DNA of 64,000 bases from assembly GCA_025056155.1 (NCBI GenBank), contig JANWWL010000004.1, positions 496,001 through 560,000 of the forward strand. Reading direction: 5' to 3'. The number at the start of each line of letters is the position of its first letter. Position 1 is the stretch's first letter. Below, piece by piece: positions 48,817-58,091 of this stretch. The position numbers and the translations under genes are program-made. The notes under the pieces were generated by a model. That model was not told where the DNA came from and made no database searches. It worked only from the letters and a program-made list of their open reading frames with translations. The stretch comes from Sphingomonadaceae bacterium. Its GTDB lineage: Bacteria > Pseudomonadota > Alphaproteobacteria > Sphingomonadales > Sphingomonadaceae.

Positions 48817-50139
48817 ATGCTGCGCCTGTCCCACACCCTGTGCGTCGCCCTGTTGCTGGGCGCGGCCTGGGTCCGGGCCGAGAACCTGAGCGACATCTAC
48901 CGCCTGGCCCTGGCCAACGACCCACAATACGCCGCGGCGCGCGAGGCCTACCGGGCCGGCCTGGAAAAGCTGCCGCAGGCGCGTGCCGGGCTGCTGCCCA
49001 GCCTGAGCCTGACGGCTTTCGCCCGCAACAGCGACACCGAGGTGAGCGGCGGCAGCCCCAGCCACACCTCGAACCAGCCCTATGGCTACGCCCTCGCGCT
49101 CACCCAGCCGATCTACCGCAAGCAGAACTTGGAGACCCTGGCGCAGGCGCAACTGCAGGTGACGCTGGCCGAACAGCAGCTCAAGCTGGCCGGACAGGAC
49201 CTGATGCTGCGCGCGGCCCAGGCTTATTTCGAGCTACTGCAGGCGCAGGACGACCTCGCCCAGGCCCAGGCCCAGCGGCAGGCCTTCGCCGAGCAGCTCA
49301 AGCAGGCACGACGCGCCTTCGAGGTGGGAGCGGCCACCATCGTCGACAGCCACGAGGCGCAGGCACGGCACGATCTCGCCCTGGCGCAGGAGATCGCCGC
49401 GGCCAACACGCTGGAGGTCAAACGCCGCGCCCTGGAGCGGCTCATCGGCCGGCCGGCCCCCCGTCTGGCCCCGCTCAAGGAGCCGGTCAGTCTGCCCCTG
49501 CCCGATCCGCCTCAGGCCGAGCATTGGGAGCGGCGGGCCGAGCAGTCCAACCTCAACGTGTTGGCGCGGATGAGCGCGCATGAGATCGCGCGCCGCGAGG
49601 TCGAGCGCCAGCGCGGCGGCCATTACCCGACGCTGGATCTGACCGCCCGCTACGACGACACCCGCCGCACCAGCACCCTGCCCGGCGGCAGCAGCGCCAA
49701 CCGCAGGGACGGCGTGATCGGGTTGGAAATCAATCTGCCGCTCTACCAGGGTGGAGGGGTCAGCGCTCGGGTGCGCGAGGCGGTCGCCAACCTGGAGAAG
49801 GCACGCTACGAGCTGGACGACGCCCGGCGGACGGCGGCCCTCGCGGCCCGCCAGTCCTATCTCGGCGTGGTCTCCGGCGCAGCGCGGGTCAAGGCCCTGG
49901 AGCAGGCCCTGGTCTCCAGCGACACCCAGTTGAGATCGACCAAGCTCGGTCTGGAGGTGGGCGTGCGCACGCGCGTGGACGTGCTCAACGCCGAGCAGCA
50001 GCGCTACACCACCTTGCGCGACCTCGCCGCCGCACGCTACCAGGTCTTGTTGGCGGGCTTGCAGCTGAAGGCGGCCGCCGGCAGCCTGGACGAGGCCGAC
50101 CTCAAGGCGATCGACGCCTTGCTCGCGGATCAGCCCTGA
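48817..50139 (+). CDS. tolC: TolC-family outer-membrane efflux/secretion channel
   Basis: A 440-residue protein with a cleavable signal peptide (ending near WVRAENLSD) followed by two repeats of long coiled-coil segments, as in TolC. It would form the trimeric outer-membrane duct for type I secretion or RND efflux; no partner pump lies in the window. A strong AGGAGGA ribosome binding site precedes the ATG. Serine codons are mostly AGC, unlike the genes to the left of 47.7 kb. Its 3' end overlaps the convergent waaA by 10 bases. Confidence 0.93.
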   Translation: MLRLSHTLCVALLLGAAWVRAENLSDIYRLALANDPQYAAAREAYRAGLEKLPQARAGLLPSLSLTAFARNSDTEVSGGSPSHTSNQPYGYALALTQPIYRKQNLETLAQAQLQVTLAEQQLKLAGQDLMLRAAQAYFELLQAQDDLAQAQAQRQAFAEQLKQARRAFEVGAATIVDSHEAQARHDLALAQEIAAANTLEVKRRALERLIGRPAPRLAPLKEPVSLPLPDPPQAEHWERRAEQSNLNVLARMSAHEIARREVERQRGGHYPTLDLTARYDDTRRTSTLPGGSSANRRDGVIGLEINLPLYQGGGVSARVREAVANLEKARYELDDARRTAALAARQSYLGVVSGAARVKALEQALVSSDTQLRSTKLGLEVGVRTRVDVLNAEQQRYTTLRDLAAARYQVLLAGLQLKAAAGSLDEADLKAIDALLADQP

Positions 50140-51386
50140 CCCCCGCACAGGCGTGCCAGCTGGTCCATGACCCGCTGGGTCGCCCCCTGGTGGGCACGGG
50201 CGAAGGCCAGGCCCGCCGCCGCCATGGCCCGACGCGCGCCGGCATCGATATACAGGCGGCGCACCTGGGCCGCGAGCGCCTGCACGTCGTGCACGCGTAT
50301 CGCCGCACCACTGGCCACGGCGGCCTGCGCTGCCTGGGCGAAGTTCCAGGTGTGCGGCCCGATCAGCACCGGCACCCCGGCGGCGGCCGCCTCGATCAGG
50401 TTGTGGCCGCCGTGTGGCAACAGGCTGCCGCCGACGAAGGCGAGGTCGGCGGCGCGGTAATAGGCGGCCAGCTCGCCCAGGCTGTCGCCCAGGAACACCC
50501 GTTCTGCGGCCGCCACCGGCCGATGTTCGCTGCGGCGGGCAAAGCTGAGGCCGCGTGCGGCGATCGTCTGCGCCACCGCGTCGAAACGCTGCGGGTGGCG
50601 CGGCACGATGACCAGCAGCAGCCCCGGCAGATCGAGCCTGTCGAGCGCGTCGAGCAGCAAGGCCTCCTCCCCCTCGCGCGTGCTGGCCGCCAGCCACACG
50701 AAGCGCGCACCGAACAGGGCGCGCAACTCAGCCGCCCGTTGCGCGGTGTCGGCCGGCGGGGTAACGTCGAACTTGAGATTGCCCGTGACCACCACCTCGC
50801 GTGCCCCCAAGGCCCGCAGGCGCGCGGCATCGGCCTCGGTCTGGGCGGCCACCAGGGCAAGGCCCGCCAGGGCCTGACGGGCAAGCCGCCCCAGCCGCGC
50901 ATAGCCGCGCGCCGAGCGAGCGGACAGGCGGGCGTTGACCAGGCAGACGGGGATCGCGCGCCGGTGGCAGACCTGGATGAGGTTGGGCCAGACCTCCGTC
51001 TCCATCAGGATGCACAGCCGCGGCCCGGCGCGGTCGAGGAAACGGCGCAGGCACCAGGGCAGGTCATAGGGCAGATAGGCCTGCACCACCGTGTCCCCGA
51101 ACAGCTCGGCACCGGTGGCGCGGCCGGTGGGGGTGGTGTGGGTGATGAACAGGGTGTATCCCGGATAGGCCGCCCGCAGGGCGGACACGAGCGGGGCGGC
51201 GGCACGGGTCTCGCCCACCGACACCGCATGCAACCAGATCACCGGCCGGTGGCCGAGCCGCGGCGCCGCCCCCAGCCGCTCGCCCCAGTGCCGCAGGTAC
51301 TCGGGCTGTCGGCGGGCACGCCAGAGCAGATGGAGGAAGACCAGGGGCAGCAGCAGCCACCAGGCGAGGGTGTAGAGCGTGCGCAT
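50130..51386 (-). CDS. waaA: 3-deoxy-D-manno-octulosonic-acid (Kdo) transferase
   Basis: A 418-residue GT-B glycosyltransferase that adds Kdo to lipid A precursor at the inner membrane. It begins with a hydrophobic anchor (YTLAWWLLLPLVFLHLLW), has the catalytic region AVSVGETRAA with the invariant Glu, and the C-terminal sugar-nucleotide site GGHNLIEAAAAGVPVLIGPH. The number of Kdo units added cannot be read from sequence. The start codon lies right at the edge of a palindromic promoter region shared with the divergent epimerase gene. Confidence 0.94.
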   Translation of the reverse strand: MRTLYTLAWWLLLPLVFLHLLWRARRQPEYLRHWGERLGAAPRLGHRPVIWLHAVSVGETRAAAPLVSALRAAYPGYTLFITHTTPTGRATGAELFGDTVVQAYLPYDLPWCLRRFLDRAGPRLCILMETEVWPNLIQVCHRRAIPVCLVNARLSARSARGYARLGRLARQALAGLALVAAQTEADAARLRALGAREVVVTGNLKFDVTPPADTAQRAAELRALFGARFVWLAASTREGEEALLLDALDRLDLPGLLLVIVPRHPQRFDAVAQTIAARGLSFARRSEHRPVAAAERVFLGDSLGELAAYYRAADLAFVGGSLLPHGGHNLIEAAAAGVPVLIGPHTWNFAQAAQAAVASGAAIRVHDVQALAAQVRRLYIDAGARRAMAAAGLAFARAHQGATQRVMDQLARLCGGQG

Positions 51387-51388
51387 GG

Positions 51389-51421
51389 GCGGATTCTAGC
51401 CGCTCAAATGCTAGAATCCGC
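51389..51421. promoter_or_regulatory. Palindrome with two divergent -10 boxes (waaA / epimerase)
   Basis: A perfect 12-bp inverted repeat GCGGATTCTAGC / GCTAGAATCCGC (51389-51400 and 51410-51421) with a 9-base centre. Each arm contains TAGAAT reading outward, so it forms symmetric -10 elements for both genes. It could be an operator or a paired promoter. The leftward start site would fall almost on the waaA start codon. Confidence 0.5.
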
Positions 51422-51449
51422 GCCTGATCGACACTGTCCAGGCCCAGAC

Positions 51450-52466
51450 ATGAAGATCCTGCTCACCGGCGCCGCCGGTTTCATCGGCCTGCACGTGGCC
51501 CTGCGCCTGCTCGAACGCGGCGACGAGGTAGTGGGGGTGGACAACCTCAACGACTACTACGACCCGCGCCTGAAGCTCGCGCGGCTCCGGCTGCTGCAGG
51601 CACACGCCAATTTCCGCTTCGTTCAGGCCGATATCTCCGACCGCCTGGCGATGGAGGACCTGTTCGCCCGTGAGCGTTTCCAGCGCGTGGTGAACCTCGC
51701 CGCCCAGCCCGGGGTGCGCTATTCGCTGAAGAACCCGCACGCCTACGTGCAGACCAACCTGGTGGGCTTCGCCCACATCCTGGAAGGCTGCCGCCACACG
51801 GGGGTGGAGCACCTGGTCTATGCCAGCTCCTCCAGCGTCTATGGCGCCAACACCCGCATGCCCTTCTCGGTGCACGACAACGTCGACCACCCGCTAAGCC
51901 TGTACGCCGCCACCAAGAAGGCGAACGAGCTGATGGCGCACACCTACAGCCACCTGTACGGGCTGCCCACCACCGGGCTGCGCTACTTCACCGTCTATGG
52001 GCCCTGGGGCCGGCCGGACATGTCGCCCTGGCTGTTCACCGAGGCGATCCTGGCCGGGCGGCCGATCGACGTGTTCAACCACGGCCGCATGCAGCGCGAT
52101 TTCACCTACATCGACGACATCGCCGAGGGCACGGTGCGCGTGCTGGACCGCATCCCCGCGCCCAACTCGGACTTCGACCCGGCTCAGCCCGACCCCGGCT
52201 CCAGCCACGCCCCCTACCGCGTGTACAACATCGGCAACCACCAGCCGGTGGCGCTGATGGATTTCATCCGCACCTTGGAGCAGGCCCTCGGGGTGGAGGC
52301 GCAGAAAAACTTCCTGCCCATGCAGCCGGGCGACGTGGTGGCCACCTACGCCGACGTGGACGACCTGCGGCGCGACGTCGGCTTCGAGCCGAAGACGCCG
52401 CTTCATGAGGGCCTCGCCCGCTGGGTGGCGTGGTTCAGGGACTATCGGCAAAAGGCGGCGGTCTAG
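51450..52466 (+). CDS. NAD-dependent UDP-sugar 4-epimerase
   Basis: A 338-residue short-chain epimerase with the NAD loop TGAAGFIGLHVALRL and the active-site YAATKKANE (YxxxK). The sequence FTVYGPWGRPDMSPWLFTEAI and overall length point to the UDP-glucuronate 4-epimerase (CapI/WbnF) subgroup, giving UDP-galacturonate for cell-surface polysaccharide. UDP-glucose/galactose epimerase is less likely. It starts 63 bases from the divergent waaA and ends in a 4-base convergent overlap with the following oxidoreductase gene. Confidence 0.9.
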   Translation: MKILLTGAAGFIGLHVALRLLERGDEVVGVDNLNDYYDPRLKLARLRLLQAHANFRFVQADISDRLAMEDLFARERFQRVVNLAAQPGVRYSLKNPHAYVQTNLVGFAHILEGCRHTGVEHLVYASSSSVYGANTRMPFSVHDNVDHPLSLYAATKKANELMAHTYSHLYGLPTTGLRYFTVYGPWGRPDMSPWLFTEAILAGRPIDVFNHGRMQRDFTYIDDIAEGTVRVLDRIPAPNSDFDPAQPDPGSSHAPYRVYNIGNHQPVALMDFIRTLEQALGVEAQKNFLPMQPGDVVATYADVDDLRRDVGFEPKTPLHEGLARWVAWFRDYRQKAAV

Positions 52467-53398
52467 CCCTCGTGCCTGGCCCAGTCGCGCTCGATGGCCC
52501 GTGCCGCCGCGATGCCTTGGGCGATGGCGGTGGCCACGCTGGGCTGGGGGCTCACGGTGAGGTCACCGGCGGCGTAGATGCCCGGCACCGAGGTGCGCTG
52601 CCAGCCGTCCACCTGCACATGCCCGCTGTCGGTGAGCTGTGGCCGGATGGCAGGATCGAACTGCGCGAGTACCTCGGTGTTGGGCTGGTAGCCGTACATC
52701 ACCAACAGCCAGTCATAGCGCACCCGCACCGCCCCCCAGTGCACCAGGATGCGGCCATCGGCCTCGGCCACCAAGCGGTCGGGCACGCAGTGCGCTTTGA
52801 GCTCGATCTCCGGCCGGCCCCTGCAGGCGGTGAGGAAGGCCTGGCGGGCGGAGAAGTGGCGGCGGGTGCACACCCGCACCGTATTGCCGCGCTCGGCCAG
52901 AAACAAGGCATGGTCGAGCGCGTTGTCGCCACCGCCCAGGATGAGTACGCGGGCGTGGCGGACCTCGTCGCGGATGGCGCTGGCGAGCGGGCCGATGATC
53001 ACTCGCGGCGACTGCTGGGCGAGGGCGGCCAGTTCGGGGGTGGCGCGCGGGCGCATGCCGGTGGCGAGCACGATCGCCCGCGCTTCCAGTTCGCGTCCGC
53101 CCTGCGGGGTGTCCAGCCGCAGTGTGAACCCGTGCGCCGCCGCGCCCACCGACTGCACCTGCGTGCGCAGATACAGGGTGAGGTCGAGCTGGCGGAAGTG
53201 CTCGGCAAGGCGCCGGGTCATCTGCTCGCCGGTCTCGTCCGGATAGCCCAGCATCCACAGGTTAGGATGGAAATTGCTGCGTTGGGTGCCGCCGATGTGG
53301 TCGGTGGCCTCGATCACCACCGGCTCCAGCCCGAACGACAGACAGGCGTTGGCGCAGGACATGCCGGCCGGCCCTGCCCCCAGGATGGCCACCCGCAT
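52463..53398 (-). CDS. FAD/NAD(P)-dependent oxidoreductase, thioredoxin reductase-like fold
   Basis: A 311-residue protein with FAD motif LGAGPAGMSC, NAD(P) motif LILGGGDNALDHAL and C-terminal VPGIYAAGDLTVSPQP. It has the size and layout of low-molecular-weight thioredoxin reductases or ferredoxin-NADP reductases, but I find no CxxC disulfide in the central domain, so it is more likely of the ferredoxin/flavodoxin-NADP reductase kind. The start ATG 53398 places GAGPAG at the normal position; an upstream in-frame extension is poor. It is divergent from the MidA-type methyltransferase gene. Confidence 0.85.
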   Translation of the reverse strand: MRVAILGAGPAGMSCANACLSFGLEPVVIEATDHIGGTQRSNFHPNLWMLGYPDETGEQMTRRLAEHFRQLDLTLYLRTQVQSVGAAAHGFTLRLDTPQGGRELEARAIVLATGMRPRATPELAALAQQSPRVIIGPLASAIRDEVRHARVLILGGGDNALDHALFLAERGNTVRVCTRRHFSARQAFLTACRGRPEIELKAHCVPDRLVAEADGRILVHWGAVRVRYDWLLVMYGYQPNTEVLAQFDPAIRPQLTDSGHVQVDGWQRTSVPGIYAAGDLTVSPQPSVATAIAQGIAAARAIERDWARHEG

Positions 53399-53519
53399 CA
53401 GGGCCTCCACCCAGACAGCGTGCGCGCTGGGGTGCGCAGGGCAGAGCCGGGCGGTGTGCCGCCCGCCAGGGCCCACAGCTCGAATCGCTCGATGCACTCC
53501 GCTGCGCCAGACATCACCC

Positions 53520-54668
53520 ATGCACTCTAGCACACCCACCCCCGATGCGGCCGAGGCGCTCAGCCAACGCTTGAGCAGCCTGATCCGCGCCGAGCTCGCC
53601 GCCGCCGGCTGGCTGTCTTTCGCCCGCTACATGGAACTCGCCCTATATACGCCGGGGTTGGGCTATTACGCCAACGCGCGACCCAAGTTCGGCTCGACCG
53701 GCGACTTCGTCACCGCACCGGAGCTCAGCCCCCTGTTCGGCCAGGCCCTCGCCCGCCAGGTGGCGCAGGTGCTGGAGATGACCAGCGGCGATGTGCTGGA
53801 ACTGGGGCCGGGCAGCGGCCGGCTAGCGCTGGCTCTGCTGCGCGCCCTGCAGTCCATGGGTCGGCTGCCGGGGTGTTATCTGCTCCATGAAGCGAGTGCT
53901 CACTTACGTGAACACCAGCGCGCACTATTTGCTCAGCAGGCGCCGGAGCTGCTACCCAGGCTGCACTGGGTGCCTGCGCCGCCGCCGCGGTTCAGCGGCC
54001 TGATGCTCGGCAACGAGCTGCTCGACGCCCTGCCCGTACACCGCGTGCGCTGGGGTGAGGCCGGCCCCGAGGAGCTCGGGGTGGCGCTCGATGCGCACGG
54101 CCGCTGGGTCTGGCAACCCCGGCCGATCACCGACCCGGAACTGCTTGCCGCCGCGCGTGCCATCGACGCGCCCGCAGGCTACGAGAGCGAGATCGGCCTG
54201 GCGGCGCGGCGGCTGACGGCCGATCTGGCCGCACGGCTACAGCGGGGGGTGATCCTGTTCCTGGACTATGGCTATCCCCGGCGCGAGTACTACCACCCAC
54301 AACGCACGCAAGGCACCCTCACCTGCCACCACCGCCATCACAGCCATGCCGACCCCTTCGACCGACCGGGTCTGACCGACATCACCGCCCACGTGGACTT
54401 CACCGCCATCGCCGAGGCAGGCCACGCGGCAGGCCTCAGACTCCTCGGTTACATCGACCAGGCGGGCTTCCTCGTCAACTGCGGCCTGCCCGAGTTGCTA
54501 TCGCGCCTCGCCCCGGACGGCGCGGACTACGTGCGCGCGGTCTGCGCCGCGCAGAAACTCCTCCATCCGGCGGAGATGGGGGAACTCATCAAGGTCATCG
54601 CCCTGGGCCGGGGGGTAGAGGGGCCGCTGCTCGGTTTCGCCCGCGGCGACCGCAGTGCCCGGCTCTGA
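53520..54668 (+). CDS. SAM-dependent methyltransferase, MidA/NDUFAF7 family
   Basis: A 382-residue DUF185-type protein. It has FARYMELALYTPGLGYY at the start, the SAM loop VLELGPGSGRLALALL, then GNELLDALPVHRVRW, and LFLDYGYPRREYYHPQR, a hallmark of the family. The mitochondrial homologue NDUFAF7 dimethylates an arginine of complex I; the bacterial target is not known to me. It ends 43 bases before prmA's stop in convergent order. Confidence 0.88.
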   Translation: MHSSTPTPDAAEALSQRLSSLIRAELAAAGWLSFARYMELALYTPGLGYYANARPKFGSTGDFVTAPELSPLFGQALARQVAQVLEMTSGDVLELGPGSGRLALALLRALQSMGRLPGCYLLHEASAHLREHQRALFAQQAPELLPRLHWVPAPPPRFSGLMLGNELLDALPVHRVRWGEAGPEELGVALDAHGRWVWQPRPITDPELLAAARAIDAPAGYESEIGLAARRLTADLAARLQRGVILFLDYGYPRREYYHPQRTQGTLTCHHRHHSHADPFDRPGLTDITAHVDFTAIAEAGHAAGLRLLGYIDQAGFLVNCGLPELLSRLAPDGADYVRAVCAAQKLLHPAEMGELIKVIALGRGVEGPLLGFARGDRSARL

Positions 54669-54711
54669 CCCCCGCGCGCAGCCGGGCCCCACCGCGGCTG
54701 CAGCATGGCCC

Positions 54712-55593
54712 TCACCCCCCGCGGCGCCGGCCGGCGAGCAAGCACCAACCCTCCTCCTGCGCCTCGACCCGCAAGGCGAACCAGGGCGCATAGGCCGCCA
54801 GCACCGCGTCGGCCTGGGCGGAGAGGATGCCGGACAAGGCGATGCGGCCGCCGGGCTGCTGGTACCGCGCGAACAGGGGGGCGAGGGCCTTGAGCGGATT
54901 GCTGAGGATGTTGGCCACCAGGACGTCGGCCGCCAACGCGGGCAACGCCTCGGGCAGGCAGAACTCAGCCGCCACCGCGTTGCGCGCCGCGTTGTCGCGG
55001 GCGCTTTGTAACGCCTGCGCATCGATGTCCACACCGACCACGCGGCCGGCGCCCAGCCTGGCCGCGGCGATGGCCAGAATGCCCGAGCCGCAGCCGTAAT
55101 CGAGCACCGTTTCGCCACCGCGCAGCTCAGCCAACAGCCAGCGCAGGCACAGGCGGGTGGTGGGGTGGCTGCCGGTGCCGAAGGCCAGGCCCGGATCCAG
55201 CACGATGTTGATGGCCTCGGGCTCGGGCGGCGCATGCCAGGAGGGGACGATCCACAGGCGCTCGTCCACCCGGATCGGCTCGAACTGGGCCTGAGTCAGT
55301 CGCACCCAGTCCTGCTCCGCCAGCGTCTGCAGCCTGTGCTCGACCTGCGGCGGCAGGCCCAGGCGGGCGAGCAGCGCGACGACGTCCGTGTCCCCGGGCA
55401 GCAGGGCGCTGACCCAGTTGCGCCGCCAGGCGCGTGTCTCACCCTCGCCCGGTTCGCCGTACTGGGCTTGCTCGGCCGCGGTGCCGGCGTCGCGGTCCTC
55501 CACCGTCACCGCCAGCGCCCCGGCCGCGAGCAAGGCCTCCGACAGGGCCTCGGCCTCTTCCAGGCCGGCGGCGATCTTGAGCTCCAGCCACAT
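54712..55593 (-). CDS. prmA: Ribosomal protein L11 methyltransferase
   Basis: A 293-residue methyltransferase that methylates L11. It starts MWLELKIAAG, has the substrate loop DPGLAFGTGSHPTTRLCL and SAM motif VLDYGCGSGILAIAAA, and a C-terminal NILSNPLKALAP. I choose ATG 55593, 8 bases after the accC stop; a TTG four codons upstream overlaps accC. It is last of the aroQ-accB-accC-prmA unit; prmA after accC is usual in beta- and gammaproteobacteria. Confidence 0.94.
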   Translation of the reverse strand: MWLELKIAAGLEEAEALSEALLAAGALAVTVEDRDAGTAAEQAQYGEPGEGETRAWRRNWVSALLPGDTDVVALLARLGLPPQVEHRLQTLAEQDWVRLTQAQFEPIRVDERLWIVPSWHAPPEPEAINIVLDPGLAFGTGSHPTTRLCLRWLLAELRGGETVLDYGCGSGILAIAAARLGAGRVVGVDIDAQALQSARDNAARNAVAAEFCLPEALPALAADVLVANILSNPLKALAPLFARYQQPGGRIALSGILSAQADAVLAAYAPWFALRVEAQEEGWCLLAGRRRGG

Positions 55594-55601
55594 GCGCCGG
55601 C

Positions 55602-56951
55602 TCAACTCTTGCCCTTATCTAGGCGCTTTTCCAGGTAGTGAATGCTCACTCCACCATCGACGAAGGCGGCGTCGTTGAGCAGCTCCAGGTGTAGGGGGAT
55701 GTTGGTCTTGATGCCCTCCACGATCATCTCGGTCAGCGCGATCTTCATGCGCGCGATGGCCTGGGCGCGCGTGGCGCCGTGGGCGATCACCTTGCCGATC
55801 ATGGAGTCGTAGTAGGGCGGCACGTAATAGTTTTGATACACGTGCGAATCGACCCGGATGCCGGGACCACCGGGGGCATGGTAGAGGCTGATGCGGCCGG
55901 GCGAGGGCATGAAGCTGCGCGGATCTTCGGCATTGATGCGGCATTCGATGGCGTGGCCGCGCAGCTGCACGTCCTTCTGCCGGATGGACAGCGGCTCGCC
56001 GGCGGCGATGCGGATGGTCTCCTGCACGATGTCCACACCGGTCACCATCTCGGTGACCGGGTGCTCCACCTGCACGCGGGTGTTCATCTCGATGAAGTAG
56101 AACTGGCCGTCCTCGTACAGGAACTCGAAGGTGCCGGCGCCGCGGTAGCCGATACGCCGGCAGGCCTCGGCGCAGCGCTCGCCCAGCCTGTTCCTGAGCT
56201 TGGCGTCCAGCCCCGGTGCCGGCGCCTCCTCCAACACCTTCTGATGCCGCCGTTGCAGGGAACAGTCGCGCTCGCCCAGATGCACGGCGTTGCCGTGGGC
56301 GTCGGCGAGCACCTGGAACTCGATGTGGCGCGGGTTGGCGAGGAACTTCTCCATGTACACGGCGGCATTGCCGAAGGCGGCCTGGGCCTCGGCCTGGGTC
56401 AGTTGGATGGCCTGCAGCAGCGCCGCCTCGGTGTGCACCACGCGCATGCCGCGCCCGCCGCCGCCGCCAGCGGCCTTGATGATGACCGGATAGCCGATGT
56501 CGCGGGCGATGCGCAGGCACTCATCGGCGTCCTCCGGCAGCGCCCCTTCCGAGCCGGGCACCACCGGCACCCCGGCCGCCTGCATGGCGGCCTTGGCCGA
56601 GACCTTGTCGCCCATCAGGCGGATGGTCTCCGGCCGCGGGCCGATGAAGACGAAGCCGGATTGTTCCACCCGTTCGGCGAAGTCGGCGTTCTCCGACAGG
56701 AAGCCATAGCCCGGATGGATGGCTTCGGCGTCGGTCACCTCGGCCGCGGCGATGATGGCGGGGATGTGCAGATAGCTCTTGGCCGACGGCGGCGGGCCGA
56801 TGCAGACCGATTCGTCGGCCAGCTTGACGTATTTGGCATCGCGGTCGGCCTCGGAATACACCGCCACGTTCTTGATGCCCAGCTCGCGGCAGGCGCGCTG
56901 GATGCGCAGGGCGATCTCGCCGCGGTTGGCGATGAGGATCTTCTCGAACAT
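55602..56951 (-). CDS. accC: Acetyl-CoA carboxylase, biotin carboxylase subunit
   Basis: A 449-residue ATP-grasp enzyme carboxylating the biotin of AccB, first step of fatty-acid synthesis. Markers are [20 protein letters not shown], the glycine-rich [13 protein letters not shown] and the catalytic [18 protein letters not shown] region. Length is standard. It follows accB by 53 bases on the same strand and precedes prmA by 8. Confidence 0.97.
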   Translation of the reverse strand: MFEKILIANRGEIALRIQRACRELGIKNVAVYSEADRDAKYVKLADESVCIGPPPSAKSYLHIPAIIAAAEVTDAEAIHPGYGFLSENADFAERVEQSGFVFIGPRPETIRLMGDKVSAKAAMQAAGVPVVPGSEGALPEDADECLRIARDIGYPVIIKAAGGGGGRGMRVVHTEAALLQAIQLTQAEAQAAFGNAAVYMEKFLANPRHIEFQVLADAHGNAVHLGERDCSLQRRHQKVLEEAPAPGLDAKLRNRLGERCAEACRRIGYRGAGTFEFLYEDGQFYFIEMNTRVQVEHPVTEMVTGVDIVQETIRIAAGEPLSIRQKDVQLRGHAIECRINAEDPRSFMPSPGRISLYHAPGGPGIRVDSHVYQNYYVPPYYDSMIGKVIAHGATRAQAIARMKIALTEMIVEGIKTNIPLHLELLNDAAFVDGGVSIHYLEKRLDKGKS

Positions 56952-57004
56952 GGCTGTCTAACGAGCCGGGAAAGGGTAAGCGTATGTACTGCTGCGCGAA
57001 CAGA

Positions 57005-57463
57005 CTAGCCGATGATGAACAGCGGTTCGCCGTACTCGACCGGCTGCCCATTCTCCACCAGGATGGCCTTGATCACCCCGCCCAGGTCGGCCTCGATCTC
57101 GTTCATGAGCTTCATCGCCTCGATGATGCACAGGGTGTCGCCCGGCTTGACCGTCTGTCCCACCTCGACGAAGGGCCTGGCGCCGGGCGAAGGGGCGCGG
57201 TAGAAAGTGCCGACCATGGGTGACTTGACCACGTGGCCCTCCGGCTGGGCGGGCTCGGCGGCCGTTTGCGAGCCGTTGGTGACCTCGGGCGCGGCCGGCA
57301 CCGGCGGCACGGCATACACCGCTTGCGGCGGCACGGCCATCGGGGCCGCGGCGGCCAGGGCGCGGGTGATGCGCACTCGCTCCTCACCCTCGGTGATCTC
57401 CAGCTCGGCGATGCCCGAGGCCTGCACCAGGTCGATCAGTTTCTTCAGCTTGCGCAGATCCAT
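57005..57463 (-). CDS. accB: Acetyl-CoA carboxylase biotin carboxyl carrier protein
   Basis: A 152-residue biotin carrier. The biotinylated Lys118 lies in the canonical EAMKLMN, and a Pro/Ala-rich linker (about 40-75) separates it from the N-terminal [16 protein letters not shown]. The start ATG 57463 adjoins the aroQ stop, with GGAGGA of the aroQ end acting as its ribosome binding site. Confidence 0.96.
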   Translation of the reverse strand: MDLRKLKKLIDLVQASGIAELEITEGEERVRITRALAAAAPMAVPPQAVYAVPPVPAAPEVTNGSQTAAEPAQPEGHVVKSPMVGTFYRAPSPGARPFVEVGQTVKPGDTLCIIEAMKLMNEIEADLGGVIKAILVENGQPVEYGEPLFIIG

Positions 57464-57955
57464 TCATTCCTCCAAGGCATGCAGGGCATAGCCCAGGGCG
57501 AACAGGTAGCCCATGGCCCCCAGGCCCGAGATCACCCCCTCCGCCAGGTCGGAGAAATAGGACTGCCGGCGGAAGGGCTCGCGCGCGTGCACGTTGGACA
57601 GATGCACCTCGATGAAGGGGATGGCCACCGCCGCCAGGGCGTCGCGCAAGGCCACACTGGTGTGGGTGTAGCCGGCCGGGTTGATGATGATGAATCCCAC
57701 CCCTTCATCGCGCGCGGCATGGATGCGCTCGATGAGCGCGTGTTCGGCATTGCTCTGGAAACACTCCACCGCCACACCGGCCGCATCGCCCTGCTGCCGC
57801 AGGGCGGCGTCGATCTCGGCCAGGCTCTGGCGGCCGTAATGCTCGGGCTCACGACTGCCCAGGAGGTTCAGATTGGGGCCGTGCAGGACCAGGATCTTGC
57901 GTTTTGGGGCGGCCGGTGACTGAGCGGGCCTCGGCGTGCGCCGTCGTGTGGGCAT
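57464..57955 (-). CDS. aroQ: 3-dehydroquinate dehydratase, type II
   Basis: A 163-residue type II dehydroquinase of the shikimate pathway. It has [17 protein letters not shown] (catalytic Tyr), [14 protein letters not shown] and [14 protein letters not shown] with the catalytic His. A basic Pro-rich 17-residue leader precedes the enzyme; the start may be shorter. First gene of the aroQ-accB-accC-prmA unit. Confidence 0.95.
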   Translation of the reverse strand: MPTRRRTPRPAQSPAAPKRKILVLHGPNLNLLGSREPEHYGRQSLAEIDAALRQQGDAAGVAVECFQSNAEHALIERIHAARDEGVGFIIINPAGYTHTSVALRDALAAVAIPFIEVHLSNVHAREPFRRQSYFSDLAEGVISGLGAMGYLFALGYALHALEE

Positions 57956-57969
57956 GGGTCTAGCCGCAG

Positions 57970-57999
57970 GTTATCGATGTGGGCGCGAGTTTGCCGCAA
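57970..57999 (-). promoter_or_regulatory. Candidate promoter upstream of aroQ
   Basis: On the minus strand TTGCGG (57999-57994) and GATAAC (57975-57970) are spaced 18 bases apart, ending 15 bases before the aroQ start. The same TTGCGG -35 occurs before the NarL-type regulator gene at 61.8 kb. Confidence 0.35.
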
Positions 58000-58076
58000 A
58001 TCGTGCACGATTGTCCAGGATACGCCGCCGGATCGCCGCAAGTTCCCCTACTGCGCCCGCCCCTGCGTCCTCGGCG

Positions 58077-58082
58077 TACAAT
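58077..58082 (+). promoter_or_regulatory. Candidate -10 box close to the ELM1-like gene
   Basis: TACAAT lies 9 bases before the ATG of the ELM1-like gene. If used, transcription would start about 3 bases before the ATG, giving an almost leaderless transcript. No clear -35 is seen. Confidence 0.3.
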
Positions 58083-58091
58083 GCCCCGACC

